A DNA stretch of 64,000 nt from Mesorhizobium sp. YC-39 (GTDB lineage: Bacteria; Pseudomonadota; Alphaproteobacteria; Rhizobiales; Rhizobiaceae): assembly GCF_025753795.1 (NCBI RefSeq), contig NZ_JAOWPS010000001.1, positions 1,302,001 to 1,366,000 on the forward strand. Reading direction: 5' to 3'. The translations under genes and the position numbers were made by a program. Shown here piece by piece: positions 60,751 to 64,000 of the stretch. Every line of letters starts with the position of its first letter. Position 1 is the stretch's first letter. The notes under the pieces were generated by a model. The model was given only the letters and a program-made list of their open reading frames with translations. It was not told the DNA's origin and ran no database searches.

Positions 60751-61947
60751 GTGGACCCTCCTATGCAAACATCTGAAACAACCTCCCGCTCGGCCTGGCT
60801 CGCCGTCGGCTCGGTCGCTGCGGGCACCTTCCTTCTCGTGACGACTGAATTTCTGCCGGTTGCATTGCTCACGGAAATCGCCTTGGCCATGGGTGTCTCG
60901 GAGGGGCAAGCGGGGCTCGCAGTGGCCGTGCCCGGTGCGGTGGCGGCGTGTTCTGCACCTTTGGTGCTGCTCGGCAGCCGACAACTCGATCGACGGTTGC
61001 TGCTTTGGGTTCTGACAGCTGCGATCGTTGTCTCGAACGTCATTGTCGCACTTTCCTCGAACTTCATCATATTCCTTGCCGCCCGTTTTCTTCTCGGCAT
61101 CGCGGTCGGTGGTCTTTGGGCGATCGGTATCGCCGCCGGACGACGCCTCGTCGCACAAGTGCATGGCGGGAAGGCGACGGCCATCATATCGGCCGGCATC
61201 GGTGTCGGCACGGTGGTCGGTGTTCCGGTTGGCGCCTATCTGGGCGGCATCTTCGGATGGCGGCTGGCTTTCGCGGGCGCGGCCGTCTTCGGCATTCTGG
61301 TTCTGATCGCCCAAATGGCGTTGCTTCCCAAGCTCCCCACCGAGCGGCCAGCACCGCTCACGGAATTCATGGCGCTTTTGCGGGTGGCGCGGGCGCGCAT
61401 CGGATTGGCAGGCATAACCATTCTCGCGGGCGGCCATTTCCTCGCCTACACGTTCCTCGAAATATTTCTTACGCAGGTCACGCGAACTGATAGCGGGCTG
61501 CTTTCCTCGGTCCTGATTGTCTACGCCGTCGGTGGTTTGGCAGGGGGCTTTATCGCAGAATGGACCGCTCGAACCGGCTATGTGCGTGCGATGCTGATCT
61601 TCTGCGTGATGCAGGCTCTGGTCATCGCGCTTCTGGCCATGACGGGCTCGGCGTTGTCCTTGGTCTTTCTCTGGGCGCTTCTCTGGGGCGTCGTTTTCGG
61701 CGGCGTTCCCGTCGTCAGCCAGATCTGGATGTATGAGGCCGCTCCCAATGGCTATGAGAGCGGCGCAGCCATGATGGTTGCCTTCCTCCAGGTTGGAATA
61801 GCGCTTGGTCCGCTCGCCGGCGGTGTGATCTTGGACACACAGGGCCTGACCACGACCTTCCTTGTTGCAGCTGCCGTAAGCGGGCTCGCCATTCCCGTAT
61901 TCGGACTCGCTGGCCGCCCCATCCGAACTGCAACTCAATCAACATAA
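60751..61947 (+). CDS. MFS efflux transporter, AraJ/NepI-like
   Basis: A 398-residue, about 12-helix major facilitator. SVAAGTFLLVTTEFLPVALLTEIALAMGVSEGQAGLAVAVPGAVAACSAPL, the LDRRLLLW loop and RFLLGIAVGGLWAIGIAAGRRLV are typical of the sugar/nucleoside exporter branch. GTG 60751 follows GGAAGGAAG; an ATG four codons later is the alternative. MarR control points to export of a toxic substrate or pathway intermediate. Confidence 0.88.
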   Translation: MDPPMQTSETTSRSAWLAVGSVAAGTFLLVTTEFLPVALLTEIALAMGVSEGQAGLAVAVPGAVAACSAPLVLLGSRQLDRRLLLWVLTAAIVVSNVIVALSSNFIIFLAARFLLGIAVGGLWAIGIAAGRRLVAQVHGGKATAIISAGIGVGTVVGVPVGAYLGGIFGWRLAFAGAAVFGILVLIAQMALLPKLPTERPAPLTEFMALLRVARARIGLAGITILAGGHFLAYTFLEIFLTQVTRTDSGLLSSVLIVYAVGGLAGGFIAEWTARTGYVRAMLIFCVMQALVIALLAMTGSALSLVFLWALLWGVVFGGVPVVSQIWMYEAAPNGYESGAAMMVAFLQVGIALGPLAGGVILDTQGLTTTFLVAAAVSGLAIPVFGLAGRPIRTATQST

Positions 61948-61960
61948 CAGGAGTATCAAA

Positions 61961-62668
61961 ATGAAGATTAAAGGTGCAACCGTATTCATTACCGGCGCCA
62001 ATCGCGGTATAGGTCTTGCCCTCGCAAGAGAAGCGCTCGCGAGGGGCGCCGCCAAGGTCTATGCGGGGACGCGCAAGCTCGATGGGTTCTCGGAGCCGGG
62101 GGTAATCCCGGTCCAGATTGACGTCACGAATGCCGAGAGCATCCGCCGCGCTGCCGCCCAGTGTGCCGACGTGTCGATCCTCGTTAACAACGCTGGTATC
62201 GTGGAACTCGTATCCGACGCACTTGACGACCGTGTTGAGGCGGTGACCAGGACGATGTTGGAGGTCAACTTCTTCGGGATCGTCCGCGTCACGCAAGCGT
62301 TCGCGCCTGTCTTGGCAGAAAAGCCTCAGTCTGCGGTTCTCAATGTGCTATCGGATGTGTCGTGGAAGGCCACATCGATCTTGACGCCCTATTCGGCGTC
62401 CAAAGCGGCAGCCTGGAGCTACACAAATCATGCTCGCATTGCTCTGAAGGAGCAGAACACGGCGGTCGTTGGATTGCATGTCGGTTTTGTCGACACCGAC
62501 CTGACCGCAGGCGTTGATGTTCCCAAGAGCAATCCACGCGATGTTGCTCGCAAGAGCTACGATGTGCTGGAGGCCGGCGGCGCCGAAGTGCTGGCAGACG
62601 AAGGGACCGTCAAACTCAAAGCTTCGCTCTCGGCCGCTCGGCCCGAGTACATCTATCCTGAGGGCTAA
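61961..62668 (+). CDS. SDR-family oxidoreductase
   Basis: A 235-residue short-chain dehydrogenase with TGANRGIG (11-18), LVNNAG (74-79), Ser131, Tyr144 and Lys148 (YSASK). The shape (short, R-K-L after TR suggests NADPH) matches the subgroup often found in MarR- or TetR-controlled detoxification units. It starts 13 bases after the MFS stop behind CAGGAG and belongs to that operon. Confidence 0.9.
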   Translation: MKIKGATVFITGANRGIGLALAREALARGAAKVYAGTRKLDGFSEPGVIPVQIDVTNAESIRRAAAQCADVSILVNNAGIVELVSDALDDRVEAVTRTMLEVNFFGIVRVTQAFAPVLAEKPQSAVLNVLSDVSWKATSILTPYSASKAAAWSYTNHARIALKEQNTAVVGLHVGFVDTDLTAGVDVPKSNPRDVARKSYDVLEAGGAEVLADEGTVKLKASLSAARPEYIYPEG

Positions 62669-62796
62669 TTTATCGGGAACCGGCGGTATCTGGGCCGTGA
62701 TGAGGTATTCGGCCTGATCGGCAAAGTTCATGAAGCGCCGTCAAGGCACCTTCAAGTTCGACAGCACCAGCAACATCCTCGCCAATCATGACCATT

Positions 62797-62826
62797 GGCC
62801 GTGCCCTCCTTTTCTCTGGCACGGCC
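62797..62826. terminator. Inverted repeat, possible terminator
   Basis: GGCCGTGCC / GGCACGGCC, a 9-bp stem with a 12-base loop, lies 129 bases after the SDR stop. GTCTTTCC follows with only a weak T-run. It may end the MFS-SDR transcript. The remainder of the 62.67-62.94 kb gap shows no secure gene. Confidence 0.45.
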
Positions 62827-62936
62827 GATCGTCTTTCCATGTCAATGGCAGGGATCGATTTTCTTCGATTGAGAAAGGCAAGAGTCAGCAGGACCGCAAA
62901 GCATAGCGGCCCCGCACCACCGTCGGGAACGAGTGC

Positions 62937-63389
62937 ATGCTTCTCAATGGGGTGAAAATCGTGAAATCCGACCACACATCCGAACCGTGGCTGGTGGGAG
63001 TCCTTTTCTCGCAGACGGGCTTCACATCCGTATCCGAACAGGCGCAATTGCGCGGCACGTTGATCGCCATCGAGGAGATCAACCAGAATGGCGGCGTGAA
63101 CGGCCGTCCGATCCAGCCTGTCGTATACGATCCAGGCTCCGATGCGAAGGCGTATGGCCAGTACGCCAAGAAACTGATGGTCGAAGACGGCGCGACCACC
63201 ATATTCGGCTGCTACACATCCGATTGCAGAAAAGCGGTCCTGCCGGTGGTCGAGCGGCTGAACGGCCTGCTGTGGTATCCGACGCCCTATGAGGGGATCG
63301 AGTTCTCGCCCAACGTCATCTGCACCGGACTGATGAGCGCCCCCTCAGGGCGATCGTCGGATCTGCCTCGGCGCGGGCGGTCGCTATAG
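62937..63389 (+). pseudogene. AmiC/urea-type binding protein, truncated
   Basis: The frame begins like AmiC-type amide sensors and urea/short-chain amide binding proteins: EPWLVGVLFSQTGFTSVSEQAQ, GGVNGRPIQPVVYDPGSDAK, TIFGCYTSDCRKAVLPVVER and LLWYPTPYEGIEFSPNVICTG. Full-length members have about 380-400 residues; homology ends near 63330 after some 130. No signal peptide is visible, which fits the cytoplasmic AmiC regulator branch. The remaining codons overlap the integrase fragment on the other strand. Confidence 0.78.
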
Positions 63390-63912
63390 CGTATCGAAAC
63401 ACGCTGCCGATGGTAGAGCGCAGTCGCCGAGCCGACTCATATCGACCGCGAACCTCTACGCGGCGTAGGGCGGTAAGGATGGTGGCCGTATCGATCTCCC
63501 GAATGCACTTGTCGCCGATGGCTGGATAGGCAAAGTCGAGCAGCCATTTGACCTTGGTAATCGTTCGGTCGGCACGCCCCTCCTTTTTCAGCTTGTCAAC
63601 GTATTCATCAGCGGTTGCCCGAAAGGAGTCTTTTGCCGAACCGGCCTTGCGCAAACTGCGTTCCTGCCCAGGGTCGACGCCAGTCAGCAGGAGACGTTTA
63701 GCATCATCGCGCGCCTCGCGTGCCTCGGCTAAAGAGATAAGGGGATAGCTGCCCAACGCCAAAAGTTTCTGCTTGCCGTCAAAGCGGTAGGCGAGCCGCC
63801 AAAGGCGAGATCCTGTGGGCTGCACCCATAGCTGGAGACCGGCGCCGTCAGACAGTTTCACGAGTTTGGGACCCGGGCGAGCGTTTCGGCATTTCACGTC
63901 GGAAAGGGCCAT
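63316..63912 (-). pseudogene. P4-type tyrosine integrase, C-terminally truncated
   Basis: The 198-residue frame from ATG 63912 (AAAGGAGACG upstream) has the DUF4102 arm-binding domain (MALSDVKCRNARPGPKLVKLSDGAGLQLWV, LALGSYPLISLAEARE) and the core-binding domain (TADEYVDKLKKEGRADRTITKVKWLL, LRRVEVRGRYESARRLRSTIGSVFRYAI). It stops after DPTIALRG, so the catalytic domain with R-H-R-Y residues is missing. A residue of a genomic island, no longer able to recombine. Confidence 0.82.
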
Positions 63913-64000
63913 TCGACACGTCTCCTTTGGCTGTTTCGATACCATCAAGATGCCGAATACCAACGAAAATACCATCCCCGCGCCCCGTTGGACCAAATAC

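Noticed and set aside
62670..63047. A 125-codon minus-strand frame between the SDR and AmiC-like genes
   Set aside because: No family recognised, it crosses an inverted repeat and overlaps the AmiC-like start; not supportable as a gene.

Overview
The window looks like accessory DNA from a GC-rich alphaproteobacterium, most likely a member of the Hyphomicrobiales (Mesorhizobium-like). This is inferred from gene types and codon bias: heterotetrameric sarcosine-oxidase operon, MttB-like methyltransferase, BKACE enzyme, many ABC uptake systems, and LacI/RpiR/GcvA-type LysR regulators. No rRNA, tRNA, CRISPR or complete mobile element was seen. The window is almost entirely catabolic modules, each with its own regulator and most with an uptake system, separated by decayed genes.

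Region 1 (1-18.2 kb) handles N-methylated or amine compounds. A minus-strand operon runs MmgE/PrpD, SoxB, SoxD, SoxA, SoxG, a DapA-family aldolase/lyase, a D-2-hydroxyacid dehydrogenase and an MttB-like methyltransferase cut by the left edge. It diverges from a GcvA-like LysR regulator. Following it are an extracytoplasmic solute-binding protein without permeases, a dimethylglycine-dehydrogenase-like flavoprotein, a periplasmic SMP-30 protein, a PuuE-type deacetylase and a HisC-like aminotransferase.

Region 2 (18.5-35.9 kb) is the best candidate for an undescribed system. It holds a branched-chain-type ABC transporter, an in-frame hybrid of an iron alcohol dehydrogenase and the C-terminal half of DhaL, a GST, a Cys-nucleophile alpha/beta hydrolase, a metallo-beta-lactamase-fold hydrolase, a BKACE enzyme, a LacI regulator, two EthD-like proteins, a second (iron/thiamine-type) ABC transporter and an orphan solute-binding protein. 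Copies of the palindrome TGAACCGGTTCA or close variants precede each transcription unit, which makes this one LacI regulon.

Region 3 (36.1-42 kb) has a FabF-like synthase and thiolase behind a strong operator-bearing promoter, then decaying genes: a truncated MFS gene, a frameshifted epoxide hydrolase and a creatininase remnant. Between them an intact Rrf2 regulator faces a perfect 35-bp palindrome.

Region 4 (42-55 kb) is a pentose/pentitol module: SDR, aldehyde dehydrogenase, xylulokinase-like kinase, HAD phosphatase, RpiR regulator, RpiA, a ribose-type ABC transporter, a glycolate-oxidase-like flavoprotein and a xylitol/sorbitol-type dehydrogenase. A shared palindrome (ARCTAG-N5-CTAGYT) lies ahead of its two transcription units.

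Region 5 (55-64 kb) mixes remnants (alpha/beta hydrolase, HxlR regulator with two frameshifts, VOC fragment) with small SnoaL/NTF2-like proteins, two SDRs, an MFS exporter and a MarR regulator. Six copies of TGTGYAATTRCACA at 38.9-60.7 kb, several inside promoter spacers, define a probable MarR regulon that also takes in the thiolase promoter of region 3. At the right edge a truncated AmiC-like binding protein and a truncated integrase meet tail to tail, marking a recombination scar.
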